From NCBI RefSeq assembly GCF_036983985.1, contig NZ_JALAHQ010000006.1, forward strand, positions 1-64,000: a stretch of 64,000 nucleotides of DNA. The letters are read 5' to 3'. The notes below the pieces were generated by a model that saw only the letters and a program-made list of their open reading frames with translations, had not been told where the DNA came from and searched no databases. The position numbers were made by a program, and so were the translations under genes. The DNA comes from Alishewanella metallidurans. GTDB lineage: Bacteria; Pseudomonadota; Gammaproteobacteria; Enterobacterales; Alteromonadaceae. The first letter of the stretch is position 1; every line of letters begins with the position of its first letter. Positions 53,226 to 61,609 of the stretch are shown here, piece after piece.

Positions 53226-55055
53226 TTACTCTACTGTAACGCTTTTTGCTAAATTACGTGGCTGATCTACGTCGGTGCCTTTAATAATGGCAACATAATA
53301 ACTTAATAACTGCAAAGGCAAGGTGTACACAATAGGTGCTAGCAGTTCCGAAACATGCGGTACGTTAATTACCCGCATAGTGGAATCAGACTGGAACTTG
53401 GCATTAGCATCGGCAAACACATATAGAATGCCGCCACGAGCGCGTACTTCTTCTACGTTTGATTTTAGCTTTTCTAGCAAGTCATTATTTGGCGCAACCA
53501 CAATAATAGGCATTTGTGCATCAATTAGCGCCAGCGGGCCATGCTTTAACTCACCAGCGGCATAAGCTTCGGCATGAATATAGGAAATTTCTTTTAGCTT
53601 TAACGCCCCTTCCATGGCGATAGGGTACTGATCGCCACGACCGAGAAATAGCGCGTGATGCTTGTCTGCAAATTCTTCCGCTAAGGCTTCAATTTGTGGC
53701 GCCAGCGCTAAGGTTTGCTCTAATTTTGCTGGTAAGCTTTTTAGCGCGTCAGTCAGCTCGCGCTGTTTTTGTTCGGTTAAACCGTTATATTTACCAATTG
53801 CCAGCGTTAACATAGCAAGGCCCACTAGCTGTGTAGTAAAGGCTTTGGTTGAGGCTACACCAATTTCAGCGCCAGCTCGGGTCATAAAGGCGAGGTCAGA
53901 TTCACGCACCAGCGATGAGCCCGCTACGTTACAAATGGTTAGGCTGCCTAAATAGCCAATATCTTTGGCTAAACGCAATGCAGCTAACGTATCAGCGGTT
54001 TCACCTGATTGCGAAATGCTTACCAACAAGCTATTTGGCTGCACGAACGATTTGCGATAGCGAAATTCCGAAGCAATTTCAACGTTACATGAAATACCAC
54101 CTAAGGATTCCAGCCAATAACGGGCAACCATACCTGAGTGGTAACTAGTGCCACAGGCTACAATTTGCACATGCTTAACCTGCTTAAATAATTCAGCCGC
54201 ACCATTACCGAAAGTTTCATCTAACACGCTATCGTGGCTTAATCGGCCTTCTAAGGTGTTATTAATAGCATGTGGCTGTTCGTATATTTCTTTTAGCATA
54301 AAGTGGCGGTACTGGCCCTTGTCACCAGCATCATAGCTAACGTTAGACTCATGTACTTCACGCTCAACTGCAACACCATCTTTATTAAAAATGCTTACGC
54401 TATGGCGAGTAATTTCAGCGACATCGCCTTCCTCTAAAAACATAAAACGACGCGTAACCGGCAGCAAAGCTAATTGATCTGAAGCGATAAAGTTTTCGCC
54501 AATACCTAAACCAATTACTAACGGACTACCTGAACGAGCAACCACTAAGCGGCTTGCATCATTCTTATCTAACAATACAGTGCCATAAGCACCGTGCAAT
54601 TGCTTAACGCTGCGCTGTACTGCCACTAGTAATGAACTGGCTGATTTAAGCTCTTCTTCTACTAAGTGCGCAATAACTTCAGTATCGGTATCAGAGGTAA
54701 ATACATAACCTTTAGCTTTTAATGCTTCGCGCAGCGTACTGTGATTCTCAATAATACCGTTGTGCACTACGCTAATGTGGCTAGAGATATGTGGATGCGC
54801 GTTACGCTCGCTTGGTTCACCATGGGTTGCCCAGCGAGTATGGGCGATACCTGTACCACCGCTAACAGGCTGCTGAGCCACCGCATCTGCTAATTCTTTT
54901 ACTTTACCCAAACGACGTAACCGAATTAGCTCGCCATTATCATTAACAACCGCGACTCCGGCAGAGTCATAACCGCGGTATTCTAAACGGCGTAGGCCTT
55001 CTACCAAAATATCGACTACATCTCGCTGTGCTACCGCACCGACTATTCCACACAT
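53226..55055 (-). CDS. glmS: Glutamine:fructose-6-phosphate aminotransferase
   Basis: 609 residues, exact family length. The N-terminal nucleophile is Cys2 (MCGIVGAVAQRDV), with the glutaminase loop TGIAHTRWATHGEPS. Two SIS domains follow (ACGTSYHSGMVARYW, SISQSGETADTLAAL, STKAFTTQLVGL), and the end is PRNLAKSVTVE. It makes glucosamine-6-phosphate for peptidoglycan and LPS. It follows a DeoR-type regulator by 54 bases on the same strand, an arrangement in which the regulator controls glmS in several gammaproteobacteria. Confidence 0.98.
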   Translation of the reverse strand: MCGIVGAVAQRDVVDILVEGLRRLEYRGYDSAGVAVVNDNGELIRLRRLGKVKELADAVAQQPVSGGTGIAHTRWATHGEPSERNAHPHISSHISVVHNGIIENHSTLREALKAKGYVFTSDTDTEVIAHLVEEELKSASSLLVAVQRSVKQLHGAYGTVLLDKNDASRLVVARSGSPLVIGLGIGENFIASDQLALLPVTRRFMFLEEGDVAEITRHSVSIFNKDGVAVEREVHESNVSYDAGDKGQYRHFMLKEIYEQPHAINNTLEGRLSHDSVLDETFGNGAAELFKQVKHVQIVACGTSYHSGMVARYWLESLGGISCNVEIASEFRYRKSFVQPNSLLVSISQSGETADTLAALRLAKDIGYLGSLTICNVAGSSLVRESDLAFMTRAGAEIGVASTKAFTTQLVGLAMLTLAIGKYNGLTEQKQRELTDALKSLPAKLEQTLALAPQIEALAEEFADKHHALFLGRGDQYPIAMEGALKLKEISYIHAEAYAAGELKHGPLALIDAQMPIIVVAPNNDLLEKLKSNVEEVRARGGILYVFADANAKFQSDSTMRVINVPHVSELLAPIVYTLPLQLLSYYVAIIKGTDVDQPRNLAKSVTVE

Positions 55056-55109
55056 ATTTTGCTCCAGTAAATTCCAATTTTACTAATAAGTTTAAAATGC
55101 TCGCGTGAC

Positions 55110-55877
55110 TTAGGCCTGAACCCGAATCACCTTTACACCTTGCTGTTCAATTTTTATTGCGTCTTCCGGGGCAAGGCCTTCGTCGGTAATTAATACCTTT
55201 ACCATGCTCCAAGGCAGTTCTAAATTATGAATTTTTCGACCAAGCTTATCGGACTCAAGCATGACAATAACCTCGCGCGCTACCTCTGCCATTACTCGGC
55301 TTAAGCTATACAGTTCGTTGTACGTTGTCGTGCCGCGACTAAGATCGATGCCATCAGCACCAATAAATAACTGGTCAAAATCATAGTTACGCAACATTTG
55401 TTCGGCAAGTTGACCTTGAAACGCTTCAGACTGCGGATCCCAAGTACCGCCGGTCATTAATAACGTGGGTTCGTTCTCTAACTCACGCAGCGCATTGGCA
55501 ATAGCTAACGAATTAGTCATAACCACTAAACCACGCTTGGTTGCTAGTTCAGGCAATAACGCCGCAGTAGTGCGGCCACTATCAATAATAATGCGGTAAT
55601 GATCTTTAATTAAGCCTGCGGCAGCTTTTGCAATAGCTAACTTTCGCTTCGAAACCTTCTCTAAACTAGAGTCGCTAACAAAGTCTTGTGGCACCGGCAT
55701 AGCCCCGCCGTAGCGGCGTAATAACAAGCCGGCTTGTTCAAGTACGGTTAAGTCTTTGCGAATAGTGACTTCTGAGGTATTAAACTGCACTGCTAGCTGC
55801 TCAACCGACAACTCGCCTTGTTGTTGCAGCTGACTAACAATTAAATGTCGACGTTGCTGAGTATTGCGCTTGTTCAT
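55110..55877 (-). CDS. DeoR-family regulator upstream of glmS
   Basis: 255 residues. The N-terminal winged HTH is QGELSVEQLAVQFNTSEVTIRKDL, in parts GELSVEQLAVQF and SEVTIRKDLTVLE, followed by the DeoR sensor domain (IIDSGRTTAALLPEL, LFIGADGIDLSRGTTTYN) that binds a sugar phosphate. Next to glmS, it probably senses an amino-sugar phosphate and controls glmS together with itself. Paired TTTCGATT repeats just upstream may be its operator. Confidence 0.9.
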   Translation of the reverse strand: MNKRNTQQRRHLIVSQLQQQGELSVEQLAVQFNTSEVTIRKDLTVLEQAGLLLRRYGGAMPVPQDFVSDSSLEKVSKRKLAIAKAAAGLIKDHYRIIIDSGRTTAALLPELATKRGLVVMTNSLAIANALRELENEPTLLMTGGTWDPQSEAFQGQLAEQMLRNYDFDQLFIGADGIDLSRGTTTYNELYSLSRVMAEVAREVIVMLESDKLGRKIHNLELPWSMVKVLITDEGLAPEDAIKIEQQGVKVIRVQA

Positions 55878-55888
55878 ATGAACTTAAA

Positions 55889-55907
55889 TTTCGATTAAGT
55901 TTCGATT
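55889..55907. promoter_or_regulatory. Direct TTTCGATT repeats, likely DeoR operator
   Basis: TTTCGATT at 55889-55896 and again at 55900-55907 (11 bases apart, one helical turn) lie 12 bases upstream of the DeoR-type gene. DeoR-family regulators often bind such TTCG-containing direct repeats. Confidence 0.55.
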
Positions 55908-56186
55908 CAAAAGATATTTTAGTGAAAAGCACTAAGTTTGCAAGCCATATCTCATTAAATATAACGGTTCTAAGCAGGTTCTCATGATTAAGGTTGCTCG
56001 CCCTGTCACATGGGCGACTTCAAGGTTATATGCAATATTTCACCAAAAGGTGAACTATGGAAAATAAAAGTTAAAATAATTATTTACACTTTAACATTAA
56101 GATGTAAAGTATCGCTTGCTCCAACTAAATTAACAAATTTAATACAAGCAAGCATCAAAAATAAAACATAAAAAGGAACATAAGAA
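55908..56186. other. Divergent regulatory region before the micro-ORFs
   Basis: No gene. It contains a small hairpin (CGCCC / GGGCG, 55999-56016), TTCACC-AAAA-GGTGAA at 56039-56054, and TTTACA (56083-56088) with TAAAGT 16 bases later, a plausible sigma70 promoter for the micro-ORFs that would leave a leader of about 70 bases. TTTACA / TGTAAA at 56083-56108 is also an inverted repeat. Confidence 0.4.
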
Positions 56187-56321
56187 ATGAATAATAATGA
56201 AATCATTGAAAATGAAGTTATATGTGAAGTAATTAGTAGCATGGATGTTTCCGAACTGGAACAGCGCTATGAATACGACACCAACATTAGCATCTGTCAT
56301 TATGAGTGGCACATTAGTTAA
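56187..56321 (+). CDS. Micropeptide, 44 residues (first of tandem pair)
   Basis: ATG at 56187 with AAAAGGA nine bases before. The peptide begins MNNNEIIENEVICEVISSMD and ends RYEYDTNISICHYEWHIS. Its acidic first half, including SELEQRYE, matches ELQARYE in the next reading frame, while the last 14 residues are Cys/aromatic-rich and variable. This leader-plus-variable-tail look is shared with ribosomally made peptide precursors, but no maturation enzyme is recognisable nearby. The stop overlaps the next ATG (TAATG). Confidence 0.5.
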   Translation: MNNNEIIENEVICEVISSMDVSELEQRYEYDTNISICHYEWHIS

Positions 56322-56466
56322 TGGATAAACCGATTATGAATATTGAAAAAAAATAGTAACCGAAACCTTAGAAATCATCGATACCCTTTCTGGTGTTGAA
56401 GAATTACAGGCTCGTTATGAAAACGAACCTGTGATCTGGCTTTGTTTATACGAAGTAACTTTTTAG
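56321..56466 (+). pseudogene. Second micropeptide, frameshifted at an A8 run
   Basis: The ATG overlaps the first stop (TAATG). The open frame MDKPIMNIEKK stops at TAG 56354-56356, right after eight A (56346-56353). A -1 shift there continues IVTETLEIIDTLSGVEELQA, then RYENEPVIWLCLYEVTF to a TAG at 56464-56466. The continuation is clearly related to the first micropeptide. The run has the A-AAA-AAA form in frame, so programmed slippage is possible; a frameshift mutation or base-call error is the simpler reading. Confidence 0.5.
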
Positions 56467-56511
56467 TGAGAGAAAGCAGTAATCTTTGAATTACTCAGTG
56501 ACGTATTTGCC

Positions 56512-56805
56512 GTGCTCAAACGCAAGAAGAAACCCAACATTTTGGATATAACCTATGGTGTGTTTTTTATGCTGACAGCTGTTCTGATTATGTTTCTAAT
56601 ATTACGTTTTTTGACTAACAGCGGGCCAGCTATGATCCGGGATCTGATGACGGTATCAAAAATAAGCTTCACTACCGTGCTTAGATCCACCTTATTGATT
56701 TTTCATTATATAGCTATATTTTTCTTTTTTTATTCACTACTCAAAGCCGCTATAGGCTTTATCATTAATAACTATAAAGCAAAAACGGACCCCAAAATAA
56801 AATGA
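56512..56805 (+). CDS. Small two-helix membrane protein
   Basis: 97 residues if GTG at 56512 is the start; the frame is open upstream to 56470 without an ATG. A basic opening (LKRKKKPN) is followed by two membrane segments, ITYGVFFMLTAVLIMFLILRF and STLLIFHYIAIFFFFYSLL, in parts. The family is unrecognised. The stop overlaps the next ATG by four bases, so it is coupled to the hydrolase gene. Confidence 0.55.
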   Translation: MLKRKKKPNILDITYGVFFMLTAVLIMFLILRFLTNSGPAMIRDLMTVSKISFTTVLRSTLLIFHYIAIFFFFYSLLKAAIGFIINNYKAKTDPKIK

Positions 56806-57647
56806 AACAATTTAAATTTATAAACCATATAGCATTTATTTTTACTCTATGTTTAGCATCATGCTCAATGACGGTAAAAGACACTATGATTGTGTCTCCC
56901 TCAAAACAAATTAATGGCGAGAATCTTGAGCAATTGACTAAGGTACATGGTTATTCCCCGCAGTGGTTGGCAACAGAGAATGGCAAACAAATTTATGCAT
57001 TAAATAAGCGAGTTGAAGGCCAAAACACAACACTGTTGGTTCTTCATGGCAACGCTTTGAATATGAGCCTTCAACCCTGGTTTGGTGTGCTAGAAGCGCT
57101 GGCCAAAACCAACTTTAATATTCTAGCTATTGATTATCAGGGCTATGGTTTAAGCGATGGCGAAGCCAGTTTCTCGACAATGATGAATGATGCCCAACTA
57201 GCAATAAGCACATTAAATAAAGATGAAAATGTTTACGTTTATGGCTTATCTCTTGGCTCAGTAATGGCAACCAGCATTGCAAATGATAAACGTGTTGCAG
57301 GACTTATTATCGAAGGTGGTATTACTAATGTGGCGGAAATGGTAAAACTATATCAGTCACGCCGCTTATTGGGCAACCTGATAAATGTTCAGTTAGATAA
57401 TAAGCTAAAGTTTGACAATATTGCTGCGCTGAAAGGCATCAATAAACCCATATTGATAATTCACGGAGAAAAAGACAATAATATTCCACTAAGTATGGGT
57501 GAAGCATTATATAACGCGTCAAGCCATGGTCTGAGCGAACTATACTCTGTGCCTGAGGGTGGCCACTGCGACACGTTTATTAAAGATGATACAAATTACC
57601 TGCCACGAATTAATAAGTTTATCCAGAGCGTTTCTGCTGAGAGATAA
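56802..57647 (+). CDS. Lipoprotein alpha/beta hydrolase (serine aminopeptidase S33-like)
   Basis: 281 residues. The lipobox is CLASCSMT. The hydrolase fold has LLVLHGNALNMSL, the elbow VYGLSLGSVMATS (catalytic Ser), the Asp region PILIIHGEKDNNIP and His in EGGHCDTF. It resembles the BEM46/YfhR-type hydrolases. It is cotranslated with the small membrane protein before it. The low-GC composition of this stretch relative to neighbours suggests acquisition. Confidence 0.82.
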   Translation: MKQFKFINHIAFIFTLCLASCSMTVKDTMIVSPSKQINGENLEQLTKVHGYSPQWLATENGKQIYALNKRVEGQNTTLLVLHGNALNMSLQPWFGVLEALAKTNFNILAIDYQGYGLSDGEASFSTMMNDAQLAISTLNKDENVYVYGLSLGSVMATSIANDKRVAGLIIEGGITNVAEMVKLYQSRRLLGNLINVQLDNKLKFDNIAALKGINKPILIIHGEKDNNIPLSMGEALYNASSHGLSELYSVPEGGHCDTFIKDDTNYLPRINKFIQSVSAER

Positions 57648-57714
57648 CCTATAACGTTGGAGGTAGCGTATTGAGCCACACTCAAATATGTCCCTAAAAA
57701 CTGGAGTTCAGAAT

Positions 57715-57999
57715 ATGTTTAAGCGGTATAAAATGACTGTAGTGTGCATATTAATTGCTGGCTGCAGTTCACAAACGCTCCCGCCTTATCAGGCCGACAG
57801 AGCACCAGAAAGCAGGGACAGTTATAATGGCGTAACGGGTGTGGCACAATGGCAAAAAGACCAGAGTTATCTTGCAGACAAAGAGTTGACGGGTAAATGC
57901 GAGCTAATTAGAACTCGTATGATAGAAGCTCATTTAACTGAAAACACTAAATTGCTAGAGAAGCTTAGCAAAGAAAGCAAAGATTTTTGCATCATATAG
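57715..57999 (+). CDS. Small hypothetical lipoprotein
   Basis: 94 residues from the ATG at 57715 (MFKRYKMTVVCILIAGCSS). LIAGC is a clear lipobox. The mature part is hydrophilic with a Cys pair (KCELIRTRM and KDFCII) that could bridge. The family is unrecognised. It follows the hydrolase gene by 67 bases on the same strand and ends before a terminator. Confidence 0.6.
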   Translation: MFKRYKMTVVCILIAGCSSQTLPPYQADRAPESRDSYNGVTGVAQWQKDQSYLADKELTGKCELIRTRMIEAHLTENTKLLEKLSKESKDFCII

Positions 58000-58023
58000 T
58001 TGTATGAGATTAGATAAAAAACA

Positions 58024-58050
58024 AAAAGCGCACGTTATATGTGCGCTTTG
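58024..58050. terminator. Rho-independent terminator
   Basis: AAAGCGCAC and GTGCGCTTT pair perfectly around GTTATAT, between the lipoprotein gene and the convergent PEP-CTERM gene. Confidence 0.8.
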
Positions 58051-58108
58051 TTCAGTTACACTATGATCGTGTAGCTGCGAACTAGACTATTGCGATAGCC
58101 TAGTTAAG

Positions 58109-58840
58109 TTACGACTTTAAGCGTGAACGCAAAGGTGCAGCGCAAAGCAATAGTAACCCAGATAAAAGCATAACTATACCAGCAGGCTCCGCCACTGTAG
58201 CTATTATTTTATCAGGTACAACAACGTTTAATTCCCCAAAGCGAGCAGTTTGGCTTTCTGTATAAATACCAACTTGGCCATTAATAAAAGCGGCATCTTC
58301 ATAAGAAAAAGATGCATCACCAAACATTATATTAAAGAAATCACCATCACGATTTATTTCAAAGTTGTAAAGAGAATCATCTTCCCAAAACAAATCCGCA
58401 ATATTGAATAAAGTTTTAGACACACCGTCAATTTCTTGAATTAAAAACAATCCTGTGCGACCCGTAATATCGGCATATGATTGATCGTCGTCTGTACCAG
58501 GCCGCTGATTTTGCGTCCAGCCTAAACGGTAGTGATTCTGCTGGTCCTGCCAGCCAAACACTAAACCAATAATGTCGTTGTCATCAAACTCGGTGCTAGT
58601 AGGGCTAGCATAGCCGCTATATGTAAAATCACCTTCCACAACAAAATCACTGACTAAAGCGCCTGAGCTATTTCCTTTCTTTTCAGGAGCTTGCCCTTTA
58701 AGCCCTATCCATGTACCAGTATTACGATCATTAGAGGGCCCGCCAAACTGTAACCACTTTGACGTATCCACAGGCATGATCCCTGCGTTTGCCGCAGAAG
58801 ATACACAATACAAAAACAATCCAACTAAAACACTTTTCAT
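58109..58840 (-). CDS. PEP-CTERM protein with thrombospondin-C-like domain
   Basis: 243 residues. A signal peptide (MKSVLVGLFLYCVSSAANA) precedes one beta-sandwich domain: FDDNDIIGLVFGWQDQQNHY and RLGWTQNQRPG resemble thrombospondin C-terminal/LamG-type folds, with acidic calcium-like loops (DDNDI, TDDDQS). The tail VAEPAGIVMLLSGLLLLCAA then PLRSRLKS is a PEP-CTERM-type signal handled by exosortase. It is the last gene of the polysaccharide operon, so the mature protein is probably a surface or matrix protein binding the polymer. Confidence 0.8.
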   Translation of the reverse strand: MKSVLVGLFLYCVSSAANAGIMPVDTSKWLQFGGPSNDRNTGTWIGLKGQAPEKKGNSSGALVSDFVVEGDFTYSGYASPTSTEFDDNDIIGLVFGWQDQQNHYRLGWTQNQRPGTDDDQSYADITGRTGLFLIQEIDGVSKTLFNIADLFWEDDSLYNFEINRDGDFFNIMFGDASFSYEDAAFINGQVGIYTESQTARFGELNVVVPDKIIATVAEPAGIVMLLSGLLLLCAAPLRSRLKS

Positions 58841-58890
58841 TTTAACTATCCGTTGTTTAAAATGTAGAAAAATTCGACAATGCTATTATT

Positions 58891-60195
58891 CTATAATTTG
58901 TTCTGCTTGGCAATCTTTGATACTTTCCAAGGGTTCCACTTATCAAAATAAGATCGCTTATGTAACAACTCCATTACATATGAGAATGTTCGGACTAATC
59001 TTAAGTAGGTTCCGGTATATAGAGGCATTAGCGGAACAAACATAATTGACTGATAATTAGGTTTTTGACCCAAACTTCGCTGCATTGCTATAGCAAATAG
59101 CCACTGCACAATATTTGCCATAAAATAAAAAATATAATTTAGAATCAGCAGAAAAGCGATATAGCTAGAACTAAGCTGCACAATTTGAAAAAAATAAATA
59201 AACCATTTAATATCTAAAAACAGATTAAAGAACAAATTATCTACTACAGATATAAAGTTGCTCCATTTAAACTCCGCAGATGGCAACAAAATGTCACGAT
59301 GTTTACGCACACGAAAGCGGATCATCGATTTATCCCAACGATAACGTTGTTTGGTTAGCCGCCAGAAGCTTTTCGGGACATTGGTGTAACAGATACTCGC
59401 AGGTTCATGAACAACCTTATATCCTAATTTACGAATTTTCAGTGTGATATCACCATCTAAACCAGGGCCGACATCCCAGCCATGGATTTTATTCAAAACA
59501 TCCTTACGAAATGCGCCATAAGCACCAGAAACAATACGTAGAATACCCAACTGTGAAGAAATAGTGCGGCTAACCGTTATGCTCTTTATGTATTCAAGAC
59601 CTTGTGTTTGAGTCGCAAAGCTATCGCTATAATTAGCCACGCGAACATCGCCACCGACACACCCAACTTCAGGGTCCATCAAAAATGGCAACACTATGGT
59701 TTCTAGTGCATCGGGTGCCATATGCGAATCTGCATCGACGTGAACGATATAGCGGCCTCGGGCAAATTGAAGTGCAGTATTAGCCGCAGACGCTTTACCA
59801 CCTCGAATATCATTTCTAATAAAGCAATCAATCATACCTTGGCGTTCAAGCTCGCGGCATATCTCAGGCGTATCATCATCAGAGCCATCATCAACAACGA
59901 TTAACTCGAAAAAAGGGTAAGTTTGCTCACTCAGAGTTTGCACCAATCGAGGGATATGCTCTCCCTCGTTTTTACCAGGCACGACAATGGATATTAGTGG
60001 TTTTTCTTCGAAGAGCAGCTTTCTGGCCGCCTTATAGCGCGGCGCTTCACGTTTTCTTTTTGGCAGGTAATACAATAACACCACGCCTTCAATAAGCACG
60101 TAGCGCACCATATCCAGCATAAAAAACGGCCAGAAATAGCCAAACAACTGCCAAGTATCTAGATTGATAAAAAAAATAAACGCCTGTTCAATCAA
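58891..60195 (-). CDS. Processive GT2 polysaccharide synthase
   Basis: About 434 residues; TTG at 60195 fits the GAGG spacing better than GTG at 60204. N-terminal membrane segments are followed by a GT-A domain with ISIVVPGKNEGEHIP, VVDDGSDDD, the metal-binding HVDADS, GLDGDITLK as the general base region and QRYRW, the Q-x-x-R-W motif of processive synthases. More membrane helices follow. It resembles PgaC/IcaA and hyaluronan-type synthases, so the product is probably a beta-linked (amino)sugar polymer extruded through its own channel. Confidence 0.88.
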   Translation of the reverse strand: MIEQAFIFFINLDTWQLFGYFWPFFMLDMVRYVLIEGVVLLYYLPKRKREAPRYKAARKLLFEEKPLISIVVPGKNEGEHIPRLVQTLSEQTYPFFELIVVDDGSDDDTPEICRELERQGMIDCFIRNDIRGGKASAANTALQFARGRYIVHVDADSHMAPDALETIVLPFLMDPEVGCVGGDVRVANYSDSFATQTQGLEYIKSITVSRTISSQLGILRIVSGAYGAFRKDVLNKIHGWDVGPGLDGDITLKIRKLGYKVVHEPASICYTNVPKSFWRLTKQRYRWDKSMIRFRVRKHRDILLPSAEFKWSNFISVVDNLFFNLFLDIKWFIYFFQIVQLSSSYIAFLLILNYIFYFMANIVQWLFAIAMQRSLGQKPNYQSIMFVPLMPLYTGTYLRLVRTFSYVMELLHKRSYFDKWNPWKVSKIAKQNKL

Positions 60196-60205
60196 AATAT
60201 ACACC

Positions 60206-61609
60206 TCAATTGCTCAGAAACGCTTCCAATGTCCGCTTAACCTGCAGTTCGGGTTCAACATTAAAGGCTTGTATTTGCATATTTAGTGCGCTGTCAAAAT
60301 TCTCACTAAACAGCTTTTCAACAGCTTTATTTAACCTATCTAAAGCTAGATCAGCTTTTTCTTTACTGGTTTCTGTCATCAATATGACAAACACACTTTC
60401 ATTGTAAGCGGTAATAACGTCAGTTTCTCTGAGTATGCTTTTAAAAATACTGGCTAACTCAGAGAATACTTGTTTTGCCTTGCTACCAAGTTCGAAATGT
60501 ATTTTGTCTAAACCAACAAAACGTACTATGGCTAAAGCACTTTGCGATTTAGCATAACGTGAAATGCGGGCGGCTTCGATGTTTATGAATAATTCAAATT
60601 CGCGTAAAGACACAAGCTGTAGCTCTGCTTCTAATATGTTCGTGAAGTAGGTTTGCAAACCGTAAAAAGCAGCATTAAGGCCAACAGAAGTTAGTTCGTA
60701 ATTATTTATTCTGCGTAACTCAAGAAATTTAGAGTCGGTGGTGCAGTTACAGTGAAAACACTTCGCCACAACATTGGCATCTTGGCCTACATGCTGACAA
60801 ATTCGACATTTATTAACCACTGATGGCTTGTCGTAATCGACACCTATATGCTGCAGTTGCTTGTCACATTTGGGGCAAACTAAGTTATCTCTACCTTGTT
60901 TAAAGCGAGAAATATCAGCGGTGAACGCACACTTGAAGTGGTGTACTAACTCAACCACGTCTAAGTCATGTGAACCGCATTCAACACAGGTTTCTTTAAA
61001 GTTTAAAAAGGCGCTATCGCAGTGAATGCAAAAATGTGCGCGATCAAACAATGTGGGCGATATCAGTTTCTGCTCTTGTAGAAAGGCCAACATTTGTATT
61101 GGCCCCATATCATGCCGTGTAAAAAATGGTTGCAATGCAGGATAAACGTAGCCGTTGTATATATCGGATGTTGCTATAGGTTTTGCACCAATTTTGCGAC
61201 TAGCCAGTAAACGCAGCACCTTAACTTGCAAATTCCCATCAACTACCCGCTCAAAAGTGGGTAAAGTATCAATCCAACGATTAATGCTTTCAAGCTTTTC
61301 TGATAAGTCGAACCAATCAAATGCACCATCGCTATCTTTCTCAATAATCGCATCAGCAGCCTGCCACTGCCAACTGTCTGATTTGGCGTTTGCAAAAACA
61401 AAAACAACCGGCCGCAAATATACACTCGGCAAACCATATTGGCGCAACTTCTCTAAAGCAACATAGGCATCAGATAAATTAGTTGCATCTATAGCTAAAT
61501 AGGAGACCTGTTGCCAATTAGTTTTATCTAACTCAGCAAGGGTGACACTGTCCGGTAATAAAACGGTATTAGTGTCAGCAAAAATTAATTGAAACGGACT
61601 TTTTTTCAT
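60206..61609 (-). CDS. TackOD1 zinc-ribbon protein with degenerate GGDEF domain
   Basis: 467 residues in three parts. The N-terminal part (1-135) is receiver-like. The middle (about 195-310) has a series of Cys pairs (CIHCDSAF, CVECGSHD, CPKCDKQL, CRICQHVG, CFHCNC) and HHFKCAFTADISRF, the pattern of the TackOD1 domain. The C-terminal part is GGDEF-like, but the active-site GGDEF reads NESVF (403-407). The inhibitory-site RxxD is kept as RETD (394-397) at the right distance. It cannot be a cyclase, but it may bind c-di-GMP, as PelD does. It lies between the HlyD-like gene (4-base overlap) and the synthase. Confidence 0.75.
   Translation of the reverse strand: MKKSPFQLIFADTNTVLLPDSVTLAELDKTNWQQVSYLAIDATNLSDAYVALEKLRQYGLPSVYLRPVVFVFANAKSDSWQWQAADAIIEKDSDGAFDWFDLSEKLESINRWIDTLPTFERVVDGNLQVKVLRLLASRKIGAKPIATSDIYNGYVYPALQPFFTRHDMGPIQMLAFLQEQKLISPTLFDRAHFCIHCDSAFLNFKETCVECGSHDLDVVELVHHFKCAFTADISRFKQGRDNLVCPKCDKQLQHIGVDYDKPSVVNKCRICQHVGQDANVVAKCFHCNCTTDSKFLELRRINNYELTSVGLNAAFYGLQTYFTNILEAELQLVSLREFELFINIEAARISRYAKSQSALAIVRFVGLDKIHFELGSKAKQVFSELASIFKSILRETDVITAYNESVFVILMTETSKEKADLALDRLNKAVEKLFSENFDSALNMQIQAFNVEPELQVKRTLEAFLSN

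Noticed and set aside
55056..55109. Possible glmS ribozyme leader
   Set aside because: The gap before glmS is only 54 bases and no ribozyme core is seen; that ribozyme is known from Firmicutes.
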